The notes under the pieces: generated by a model
The model's database searches: none
Seen by the model: only the letters and a program-made list of their open reading frames with translations
Told to the model about the DNA's origin: nothing
DNA from: Rhyacichthys aspro
Taxonomy: Eukaryota; Chordata; Actinopteri; Gobiiformes; Rhyacichthyidae
DNA: 64,000 nucleotides
Assembly: GCA_036850595.1 (NCBI GenBank)
Contig: CM072160.1
Coordinates: 7,209,773 to 7,273,772, forward strand
Direction of reading: 5' to 3'
Position numbers and translations under genes: made by a program
Shown: piece after piece, positions 25,101 to 37,100 of the stretch
Layout: every line of letters starts with the position of its first letter
How positions within the stretch are numbered: the first letter of the stretch is position 1

Positions 25101-28100
25101 CTGCTGTGGGTTCCTCTCCAGCCCCAGTCGCCTCAGCAGGTCCTCCTCTCCACCTTCGATCAGCTGGTAGAAGATGTGGAAGTTCCTCTCGCCGTGGTTT
25201 TGGTGAACGACGCGGGACTTCTCCAGCAGGTAATTAATGATGTGTCCTCCCACAGGAGCACCCTGCCGACGGGACACGGGCCATCGGGGCAAGAAAGGGG
25301 AGGAAGAGGAGGAAGACAGGGTGAGGCTAGGGAACTGAGGTGTGGCATTGGGTTTGTACAGTGAGCAGGACAATGGGCGATATGTTTTGTACCAACAAAC
25401 ACAAGTATGCAAGGGAAGACGTAAAAAGAGAGAATTAAACCAAATGATCTAATGTTTTATTCGATTTTAAGATATCTAAACTCACTTTCAATCATTAAAA
25501 AGTATGTGTCAGTCTGTACTTATTGCATGAGTTAAAAGTAGGGAAAACTGACAATAAGTAATAATTAAATAAAACAAAAATACAGTAACTTGTCGATACC
25601 TAACTGACTATTTGTTCGGTGTTGGTTTATGATAATGTGCTCGAAAAGAGGTATTAAGGGGGAAGACTTCTCAAGGAGGAGGGGGCAAAATTAAAAAACG
25701 GATTTTCCTCCATTTCGTATTATTGTATTAATTGTGTTTTGTTGAGAACTTATTGGTTGACAAGCTTGTAATGAGAAACTTAGGAGCAAGCATAAACCAA
25801 TTCGACCGATCAAACTCACCTTGAAGTCAAACTGAATGTCCATGTATTTGCCAAAACGACTCGAGTTGTCGTTCCTCAGCGTCTTGGCGTTACCGAAGGC
25901 CTGTGACAGAGAGGAAAACAGGTAAGTAATGGGGACAGATGGATTAAAAGGTAGATAACTTTCAGGAGGTAATAGTGAAAGACAGAGAAAGCCAAAGGTG
26001 TTGGTCCAAAACAGTAGCGCAGATTACAGGGCGTAGTGTACACACCAACACACTCTCATAAACACATCTGGAGAGCATCTGTCCGAGACATACCAGACGT
26101 TTTAAACAAACATGGCCGAAAACCTCATCAGATCCTGCTTCGTCAGCATCACTTTACATAACACTACTAGAGTCTGACAGGACGAGCCAACACCTGTATT
26201 ACTTGTTGGCTTCTTTTAATCCTTTTGTCAAACAGGTTATTGACTGGGTTTTTAAAATGGATGTCACTTATGGTGGGTTTTTTTTGTTTTTTTACACAGA
26301 ATGACACATTATGCTCTTTACAAAAAACTACTGTCTGTTCTCTTAACACAATTATCTTAATAATCCTAAAGGTAGGCTAACAGGCTAAATGTTTATCTCA
26401 CAAACAAATACAGATCAGCATTGAGCAGAAAGACAGTTCTGCACTCATCAGATGTCTCTGTGATTGATTCTCTGATTTTAAACAGGTTAACTCCTAAATC
26501 CCTCACCTCCAGGACAGGGTTGGACTGGAGCAGGCGGTCTTTGATGGTCTGGACTTTGTCACTGGCAGGACAGGTGACAGCGTAGTACTGGAGGATCTTC
26601 TTAGATGCTTCCGTTTTCCCAGCGCCGCTCTCTCCAGAAATCAAAATGCACTGGTCCTTCCTCTCTGTCCTCATGGAGCGGTATGCATTGTCTGACACTG
26701 CGTAACTGGATGACACCAACAAACACAGAGTCTCAGTACTCCAAGTTATTTAAAGTTAAGAGATCCACTCAAATTGGTAGAATTTTTGCTCAAAAATAAA
26801 TGGTGTTCAGGCAATAAATGTTCCCATATAGGACAGCTATAGAGCTAAACTATGATTGGCCAATAATTTAGAAATTAGCACATCATCACAATTTTTTGTC
26901 AGAGAGACATTTTAATCCAGTGACCATTCACGGTGATCTCTGTTTACGTGAACTCATCCTTAGAAACATTTGGCATTAACTTGTTCCACTGTGTTTTGTC
27001 TCTGACATAGATGAGGCAATATGTTTGGTCTCATTTTTAAGTGATAAACTACCATGTGATACTTGACCAGCTGACACAGTGCTCTTTCACAATTAAATCA
27101 GTATTTTTGAGACTACCACTGACTTGCTTTACAACCTCTGTGTGAAAACTAAGCTGAGCCACATATGTAATTAAGTATAATAAACAGTGTATAACATATA
27201 ATATATAACTGTTCTGACTAGTCACTCTATAAGGTTACTAGAGCCCATTTTATAAACTGTGTTCGAGTCAAAAACTAAAAACTGCAGCAATGCTTCGACA
27301 TTAGCAGCCATTAAACACATTTTTGTTGGCTATTTTAACGTATATTCCATATTAGCGCTCTGTGTCAAGAAGTGAAGCAGCTTTTGATTTATCCCACATG
27401 ATAACAGTGCTCTCTTATAAAATCAAGCACTTGCTTGGGAAACATCTCAGGAATGCTATTTGTGTTTTCATCCCGTAGTGTGAACATGGATCACCGTGAA
27501 TCATACTCTCCACAGCTTGGTTCAGTTACAGTGTCATCTATCAGCGCAGGGCGGCTATCAGTGCTGCGATGTTGTTTCAGCCTGTTCGGAGACTTTGTGA
27601 CACCAGACTAATTACTGGAAGATAAAACACCCTCTTTGGCTCATGCCTGCATAGTACTGTAAGTGTGTGCAGTGTTGGTGGGACGGGGGCCAGAGGGGTC
27701 AGCTTTAGGTCGGGGGAATTCCCTGTCAGGGGAGGAAAATCTCTGACTGCAAGGTAACACTATTTGCTTACTTTAGTTTCCACCCCTTCCTCCCAGTTTT
27801 GATTTCTGCAGCCCACCAGCTCCACTCGCCAAAGCACATCCTTCTTTCCACTGAGAGGGAGCAAAAACATTTGGCCACAAGCTTAAGTGCTGACGCGGAG
27901 AGAGAAAAGTCTACTTGAAAGGGGCTTAAAGAAACTCAAAATGTTAAATGCCCTCTCCATAATGCTCTCGATTGTTTAGGGTCTGGGAGGATTTTGACAG
28001 GGAATCCCCAGACCCTTTCTGTGGCAACATTTCAACAAACACTTCTCAAGCCACGATGTCATACAAAGCATTTGATTGAGTGAGAAGAGGCAAGTCTGAC

Positions 28101-31100
28101 TGTGTGCATTACGTAGTCGGCAGAGTCTGTGGGAGACGGACTTCTTCAAATATTCCCTCACAATGCACACAAATGTTATGTAATAAAAGAGGAAAGAAGT
28201 TCACAGGGCTGCTTTTACAGAACCACAGTAAACATATTTGTGCGTGGAGGCTGATGTAACAGGCCTTACATGTGCGGAGAGACCTCGTAGAAGTTGACTC
28301 CTCGATATCGCTCCATGTGGTTCTTGGTGTAGATCTCCAGGTCTCTGTAAGGGTTCACTGACACCAGCACCGAGCCGATGTACGTCTGACAGAGACAAAA
28401 CAAACTGTAAATAAGGCAGTCACTTAAGGTGTTTTTGACTTATTAAGACTTATTACTGCAAAAATCATGATAGTTTCAGTTTCTCTAATGTAAACCTTCC
28501 GAATGGTTATTTTCACCTAAACTCAATGTTTTTCACTATCACAATGGCAACATCAAAAAAACATAATAACAAAATTTACATGTTACTAATAATAAGTGAT
28601 TTTGTTTTACATATCCCTTATTACAAACAAATAGTAAACAAATAGTTAATTAAAAGGCAAGACTGCATTTTTATACTGCATTTTGCAACATATTTTTTCC
28701 CCTTTTCAGATGTTTTTAAGTTTTAAAAATGCTGAACTATTGTATTGTTCTTGTGTGATGACTCATGGACCTGATGCAGGAAAATGAGATCACTACCTGT
28801 TTCTCTCATAAAAGTAATAAATAAAAATAATCCATGACTTCAAAATTACATTTCATATGAGTTGGGCATTATAACCATGTATTGACATATTTCTTAAACA
28901 ATGTGTATAAACAAAGATGGTTTTCTTTCTAAAATGCTGTAAAATGAAAACTGTGAAGTAAAAGTGTGAAGTGTGTACATTGACTCACATAGATGAGGTT
29001 TTCTTTGAATCGTTTGCGCAGGTTCTCTATAAAGGCTGCCTCGCTGGTGTAGTTCTCGAGCAGGACAAAGTCCTGGACTCCCACCCGGTCTCTGGCTGTC
29101 AGGGCCGACTCCATCATAGCCCGCACCCCGTCACTCGCCACCACCTTGAGTTTGACAGAAAAAGGAGCAGTGAGTGAACGGACAAAAGTTTAACCAATAC
29201 AGGCTCACACACCATTAATCAGACTTTGTCGAGAAATATAAAGAAAAAAATACATCACAGTCACATCTTCAAAGGGGAAGCAGTGAGAACAAACAGAAAA
29301 ACATAAATTCATTTCATTTCAACAGAGATTGTGTGTTATACTGATATTTTAAACAAATCATTCCAAGTGTGAACAGCCGGCTGTTTGTCCTGTCAGAACA
29401 ATGGCAACATTTCCCAACAGTCACAGTGACAACAGGACCCCTTGTTTCAGCTGGACTGAAGGCCACTGGGACTAAGCATCACGGAAGCTCATGACTCCAT
29501 CTAGTGGTATAAAGTGATATAACAATAAATACCTCTGTGACACAACACATTCACCTCTTTTCTGTACCATCAAAACTCACACTGCAATTTACAAAATCAT
29601 TTTGTAAAAGAAAAACGGCAAAGTATTTGACTTGGAGTATCTGACTCCCGCCACAGCCATAGGCACTTCCCTTCCTAGTTACGGCATCAAACCCATATCT
29701 ATCACTTTCCAACTTCATTGGGTCAAATTGTTTATGTTTTTATATATCACATTACCTGAACCTATGCCCAGTTTCATTCACAAAACTCCAGCATTTTGAA
29801 GTCTAAAACAAAGCTTTCTTATTCATTAATCTATTCACACGGTTAAAGGCATTTTTAGAAATCTAAAATTTCAGCACGAGCAGACCACTAAAGTTGATAT
29901 GAACTTATCACTAACAGTAACAAGCCTCCCCCAGACTCCACTTTAAAAAAATAAATGCTACATATTTGTCATTTGCACTTACAGGATTGAGATCAGCGAT
30001 GCTTTTAACCAGAAGGTTATTCTCTAAAAAAGAGGCTTGAGTTTTCTGCAAAAGGTTACGAATGTTAGCAACATCCATGTTTACGATCCAAGCGGGACAG
30101 AGCCAAAGTCAGACAGACAGGAGCGAGAGGGTACAGCAGGTGTTGTTGTTATGTTAAGCACTCTGTTAACCTCCATCTCTCAGAAGAGCCCAAGAACATA
30201 TTAATTAGCATAGGGTGCCACATGAGGGAAAAACACAGCAGAGAGGCTAACAGAGGCATAGGGAATAGAAACAGCTACATGTCCCGTTTGAGATTTAACA
30301 CTGTCTCCTGAAATTCCACATAGCAACAAAACTAAAAACGAAATTTCTCCATTGAACACATGTGCACAACATCTTGATCACATTTCACACAGCTATGCAT
30401 GAATATGTCTGATCCAGATTTTCAAAGGAGAGTCCCATGGAGATTCAAGCACGAGGAGAAAGCCATGGGACGCTGCTGTGAGCCAGACACCACAGCAGGT
30501 AGCAATGAGCCTAATCACATTATTGTTGTTTACACAAACGCTTTGAAGAAGCACGTTAAAAGGCCTCTGTGTGCTTCAGCATTATAGACTATATAAAATA
30601 GTGGACCAAGAGTTAGTGTCAAGGAATCTCAGAAAGTGGTGAGGGCTGGCTCCAACAAGACCCATTGACTTCCCTTCACTTTTTACTGTTTAATAAACGG
30701 CGCAAATTTTTGTAGTGAAATTTCAGATTGAAATTCCACACAAACCTAACTTCGGCTGTGTTCAGAGGTGCTTTAAATGTCTTTATCTGTAGCTTAGTGA
30801 CGCTAAAGTTTCCCACTTTTTAAACTGTGAGCCTCAAAATCACTGCTTTTCACTTTTCTTCACTTGTCAACAATTCAAATGACTTGTAGAAAGGCCATTG
30901 AGTCAAACCTTCTTTGCTTTCATCAGGGGTATCAATTTTCCTTCTTGATTCAGCCTATACAATGTTTTCATGCTCTTGGTCTCTTGACCTTACAAGGACA
31001 TGAGTGTGGTCTATTTAATTTGAGTTGACAGAAAGGCTGTCTTTGTTAGATTTTAACTAGACAGCTCCCACACATAGCATTCAACACTCCTGATATCAAC

Positions 31101-34100
31101 CATTCATTTCTGGGCTTCTGCAACAACCAAGACTGTGAAAGTGTGCCATCTTTCAATCAATGCAGCCAAAATGTCATTTCTATTAGTCCTTCAAATCTAC
31201 AGCCAACAAAAATAGAAACAGACGAAATAAAATTGAAGATAAGGAATAAAACATGCACATTTTCAGGCGCTAGTTTTAGGTATGGTCATTGCTGCTTTAG
31301 GCCGCAATGAAAGAACTGTTTTACTATTGCTACATGTGTGACACGTGAGTTTGTATATACGGTAACAGTATCCCGTTCGTGCCTGTATTTCTCAGCTCTC
31401 CCCAGGCGCCATGCTCTCTGGCGACCTATTGTTTCACACATCTGTGAGGAGAGAAACAAAACTACAGCTGTGTGGCTCTGAGCTCCTCTTACCTGTCAAT
31501 CATGGTATGTGAAGATCATGGAAGTTCTTTTTAGAAGATTTTCTGTGGCTTTTCTGTGGTTTTGGTTGTGGCTGTTCCTTTTCTTTCATCCAAACACACT
31601 GCGGTTGATGCAGCTGTGAACATTTGACTTCCTGTTTGTGTTGTAGACCACACTGACCGAGGCCAAGCCATGACTGAGACCATTTTTAAATTAAGATAAA
31701 ATGATAGACGTCTAGTCCAAGAATGATGTGGACAAATAGCCCAGTTGCGGTCTTAAGATCCTGAAACCTCTTTGGTCAAGACCAAGACAAGGCCAAATAC
31801 AAGGCCGAATGAGTTTGAGAACCAGACAAGACCAAGACCAGTATCAAGCACTATAACCCTACTTCCTAGACCCTTACTAGAAAGACTGGCCCATACCTTA
31901 AAGAGCTAAAAATGATATCCATTTACACTGCAAAGGCATGGCTTATTACAACACACTCCAAATATTATGGCGCCTGACGAGGAAAGAAAGCAGGACCTTA
32001 TTTCCTCTGATGTACGTTGTCCGTCTTTCATTCTGGGTCTCTCAGTCTAGGACTCACACCTCTCACTCCATGACTTCATTGTTTCCCACTGTTTGGCTTT
32101 CCTGCATGTAACGCCACTCGCTGAACCACCGCCCGTTTTTTTGGGACGTGACACACACACTCTAGTTCTCAGTACGCAGAGGGTATGTGTCGATGAGGGT
32201 CCAACGTGTCGTCAGGTTTTCCAAATCCTGTGAGGCAAACAAGGCAGCTGAGGACAGGTGAGTGAGGACTGTGGTTTTCAGTAACGCCTTCAACACTCAT
32301 TTTGGTGTTTTTGGGAAAAGAGATGAATATGTTTGTCTAAATGCAGCAGTTTAAGCTCATAATGGACATAAGAATTCGAGAGGGATATAAAAGACGAGTA
32401 CATTTTGTCAAAGTTGATGTGACTTAAGCAGGAAAAAATGTAAAGGAAAAACATTAGTCCATCAATCACAATGTGGTCTTTTCAAGGCATCTGCAAAAAC
32501 TCTAGTGAGGTGCTCCAACTGTGCAGTGCTCAGTACCACAAGTAGAGCACAGGAGGAAAAAGACTGAACTGGTAACAAGGCATCCAAACATCCAATCTGT
32601 GAAAGCACCACCTCACAACTTTTAGGACAAAAAGGATCTTATGCCAACATCATCTATGCTTCAGCGTCTGGAAAAGTCCAGGCCTATAAGACTTGGAGCT
32701 TGAATGGTGCCAAAAGGAAACCTATATAATTACAACAATTGTCTACGGTCTACAGACTTTCCATCTCAGGCACATCTTTTTGTCATGACTAATGCTATAT
32801 ATTTTCCTCTTGTCAGAGTAAATCACTGTATGTATATTAGTGACACTGAGGTTGTAAATCACAACATACTGTCATTGAAATTAAATTATGTTGAATTATG
32901 AAACCAATGGCACTCGAGACACTTCATTCATTTCGTACTATATGCTCTCAGCCACGACTTAGTAAAGAAGAGAGATTTGATCACTGGTGCAGCCTGTGAA
33001 CAATGGCACCTCTCTCTGTGACCTCTCCATCGCCTCGGGCTCCCTCAGCTCCACACCGAGCTCAGATGTCAAAGTGTTTTTATAAAACTCTCTAACCTGC
33101 TGCTTTTCAACAGTCGTGAATTAACACCAATGTGGCTCAATACTGATTATATTCAGAGAGTCACTGTTCAGTTAAAGATGATCATGAAGGCAATGACATG
33201 GAAAATATTTGAGAAAGACTTCATAACTAAAGCTGCAGTAGTATTAGAGTGAAACCAAGCCAATGTGTGACCTCTGGAGTCAGGATATTGCCCCTGAATT
33301 ACCAAGGCATAGCTTAGCAGTGTTTGGACAATGGTCATGCTGTCCTTGAGTGACACTGAAGGCGCCACAGGTTTTTAAGAGCTATGCAAAAAGTTTTTAT
33401 GACTGACCATGAGATTGTAATGTAGTCTTCTGCACCTGGTATCTAATATGCATATTGTATGTAATATAAGTGTATGTGCCAACTATAAAGCAACAAATTA
33501 GTTACTGTTCTTGGGATCAATACATTTTTCAGATTTAATACTTTGTACCATCCATTCCCAGTTGAACAGTCCATGCGTTCATTTTTTCAGTCCAATGGAC
33601 CATTGACTACAGCTTGACAGTGATACTCTTTTGTCCACACTTTAAAGAGCTAATAATCAAATGAGCCCTTTGAGCGCTTAAACCAACTGGAGTTGAGCAC
33701 TTGTTCATGTGAAGGGCCCAGGTTACATATGCAAAAACGATAAGTGAAGCATGCAGGCCTTTTGAACATGCACTCACTCCGACTTCTGTTTGATTTGTGA
33801 AGCTCCAATCACATGACCAAATGTGTGTTTGCAATGAAGAATTGGTAAGCCACTCGCAGAATGTTTTGCCCTTTCCTACATTTTTCCATTATGAATCAGT
33901 TGTCTGGCACTGACTTCTCCTCCTCCCTCATGTGTTGTGCACTAGCTGCTCAGAGAAAGGGGCACTAAGTGAGTAAATACTTTACTTCATAGCCTTAAAT
34001 GTTGGGCTTTTGCCAAGTCTGCCAAAGAAGCTACAGACTGTATGGGATTTAAACCATCCACTGGCTGCTGTACAAAAGGAAGTGGTTGACAAATGACAGC

Positions 34101-37100
34101 CCGTGTATCACTGGGAGCTTTCTGTCTGAGGTTATGGCTCGACCCTGTGCATGTATTTACGTGTGACAGGTGTAATTAAAAGCAGATGACACTAGCTTTT
34201 TCCCATGCCACACAGTCATGTTGATTGCGGTTGCCGTGGCGACGGGCTCCGGGCTTCAGGGCAAGCGTGTGCAGAGCTGTCGGACGAGTGGGACGAGCCT
34301 GATACAATACCTGAGGACATCAGGGATCTAAACAATGCAGCTGATACGAGTAGGTGGGTCTTAAGTTACGCACAAAGGACACACATGGTTCAGGACAATA
34401 TTCACAACGGGATTATATTGTTTTTAGTCATTTCTTACAACATTTTGATCACACTCGAAATACAGCTCTATTTAATCATTAATTTAAGACATTATTGTAG
34501 TAGAGTTTAGTCTGTAAGATAGATGTCCCTTTTCCTCAACTGCAACTGAGTTTAGGTAAATGAGTGTTGCTTTTTGGCAAAACACACTGCTAAGACTGCT
34601 ACTAACAGCTATAACGTATATGATTAGCTTAGTCAAAATGAGTTACTGCTCCCTTATGTGTTTATTTTTGGAAAAGAAGATACACATTGACCAAACATTG
34701 CACCTATAGTTCAGAGAAGGCTCCAAAAAGAAAGTAAAGTCTGGGTGACCATATGTATGTATGTATGTATACTGTTAAAAGAAAAACATGCCATATGATT
34801 AATTCAGGCATACAGAAACAAAATATCTTGCTCGTGTCTAATCTGTCTAATCATGATCTCCCATCCTGAACAAGCAGCTGAGTTTCACCTTCACTGCAGC
34901 GTTACTTTCACCAAATCTCAAAGTTAACATGTGTTCTGCTCTTCACTGATTTACTACCAACACTTCACTTTACAAGAAACACAGCCCGTCCGCACTTTCA
35001 CTCACCCAACGGTACTCCATCGAGACCCAGCCCAGAGGTTTTCAAGTCATTAAGTCCCAAGTATAACTATCCTTCACTTTCTATGAATCAGTTTAACTTG
35101 GCGTCGACACAGCCCACAAACTGTGGAGCTGAAAGAGAGTGAGGCGAGACTAACATAAACTACCTATTGAGCTGATGTCAAATGGCCCGCAGGCAGCAAT
35201 GACAAGAATCTCCCGCTGCGTAATGCTACAATGACAATGTGTCAGTCGGAAAACATACAGCATTAAAAGCAAGACAAATGATCATTGGTTCTTGGTGTGT
35301 GAGAAGTGTGAGGACAGTATTTGGGAGCTGTGTACAGTATTTTCTTCATAAGGTTCTGCATATGAACAAAGGGAAACAATGACATACTTTTCTCATTAAC
35401 ACTTTCTCTCTTACTTCACTGAAAGCCAAAGAATGCTGCCCAGCCACACAACACCACAGTGAGATTGCCTCACCCCCAGGCACTCACTGCAACCAGGACA
35501 CACCTTCTCAGATATCAAATTCAAATAGATCTGACATCGACATGACAAATTCTGCACAGGACAACAAAGATGCAGAGTTAAAGGGACTTTGGATAAAATA
35601 TGAACAGAGATATAGTGTATTTTAGATCAAAAACTGGCTATGTAGTTTTACCTTCAAGCATCAATGATTGTTTTGGAGTATTCAGTCAGTAACATGGTTG
35701 TCCCAGTCCATCTGCTTTACAACAAACTGGTATCCCACCCCATTTAATCCAATCAAAAGCATTAAAATCAACAAATAAGCTAAGTGTCTTCATGGGTTTA
35801 AAACAGTGGACAGAGTAAATGTAGCCATATGCATGTTTGTTAGCTCAGGTTTGGATTGCTTTTTTTTTTTATTTTTTTTTTTTTTGGTGAACTAGTGCCT
35901 TGCATTATTGCTTTGGTGAAACACACAAAGCAATTCTAACTGCAAAAACACTGGGAAAAGAGAGTCACTTCCTTCTACTTGAATATTTTTCATTCAGTTG
36001 GCAGATTTGTATGTTTGTTGTTCGTGTTTGTGTCTTCACTGTCAATGTCTCCTGTGAGTGAAAAAAGGATGGGAAAAGTTTGTTTTTCTTCATCAAATGT
36101 CATCTGCTTTTCAGTTAAGTTACTATGATATAGTGTCCACGGGTGTGACTCTGAAACAAGTAAGAAACAAAGCTGCTACCTGTCCCAGTCTCTCACCTGT
36201 GTCCTTGAAGTTCAAGAGCATGTTGTCAAGGTTGTTGCAAATCAAATCACACATTGAAAATCTTTTGACTCTCAGTTATTCCTCAAAAAACACATGATCA
36301 ACTTTTGAACATCGTTTAAAGTTTAAGTCCAACACAAAGTGAATTGCTGACTTTGCTTCAGGACGTCTTACCAAAGGTCTGTACTTCATGGCTCCTTCTT
36401 TGGTGTAATCTGCCTTTGTGCTTTTTCTTCTCCTTCCACAGCCCTGATATCCGACTAGGAGTACTCCAGCTCGCGTCCCGACAACTATTTAGCCGAGGGT
36501 TTGTTTTTAGAGGCTCCTCTGCCCTCGGTCCAGAGAGCCAGCTGCCATAGCTCCTCTTACCGCTGCTCACACACACCTCACTCTGGCGTTAGCTCCACAG
36601 TTGTTCAGGCTTTTACCCTCCCTTCCCTCAGAGGAAACAGTCCCTGCGTTGGGTGACACCAAACCCCCCTCTCTTCACTAACTCTTGGTCTGCGTTCCCC
36701 CCTTCACCCTCTCCTCAATCCTAAGTTACTACACTTCCGCTCAGTTTTTCCCCCTTTTCAGCTCTCGCTATACTCCCAGAAGAAGAACAGAGAGGGACAA
36801 AGGAACCTCTGCAAAAACACATCTGGCCTTAGCCCCCAGTTGAGACTGGAACTTGGTCTAATGTGAACTGTGTAAAAACATATACAGTAGAAGGACTTGG
36901 GACTAGAAAACTATGACATCATAAATTTGAAGTCACACTGGAGCCAGGTAGCCTTGATAGACAGGATCTGAGTTTAAAGAGCCAGAAATTGTTACCATCT
37001 TTAGGAAAAGGTAAGAGTTTGTCGCCTTTGACAGTTGAGAAGTTGGCTGTGGCTAGCTAGTGATGCTAATGGATACCGCATTGACCAGTTTATAATTGTT

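Larger units (their letters stand above)
30079..36371 (-). other. myo1c intron 5' of exon 1d, downstream of exon 1b
   Basis: 6.3 kb. It contains a 'caagaccaagac' repeat fragment (31740-31850), a (GTAT)n run (34753-34770), an RFX X-box (34230-34243) and a plus-strand exon-like segment (34216-34353). No other coding sequence is recognised. Confidence 0.5.
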
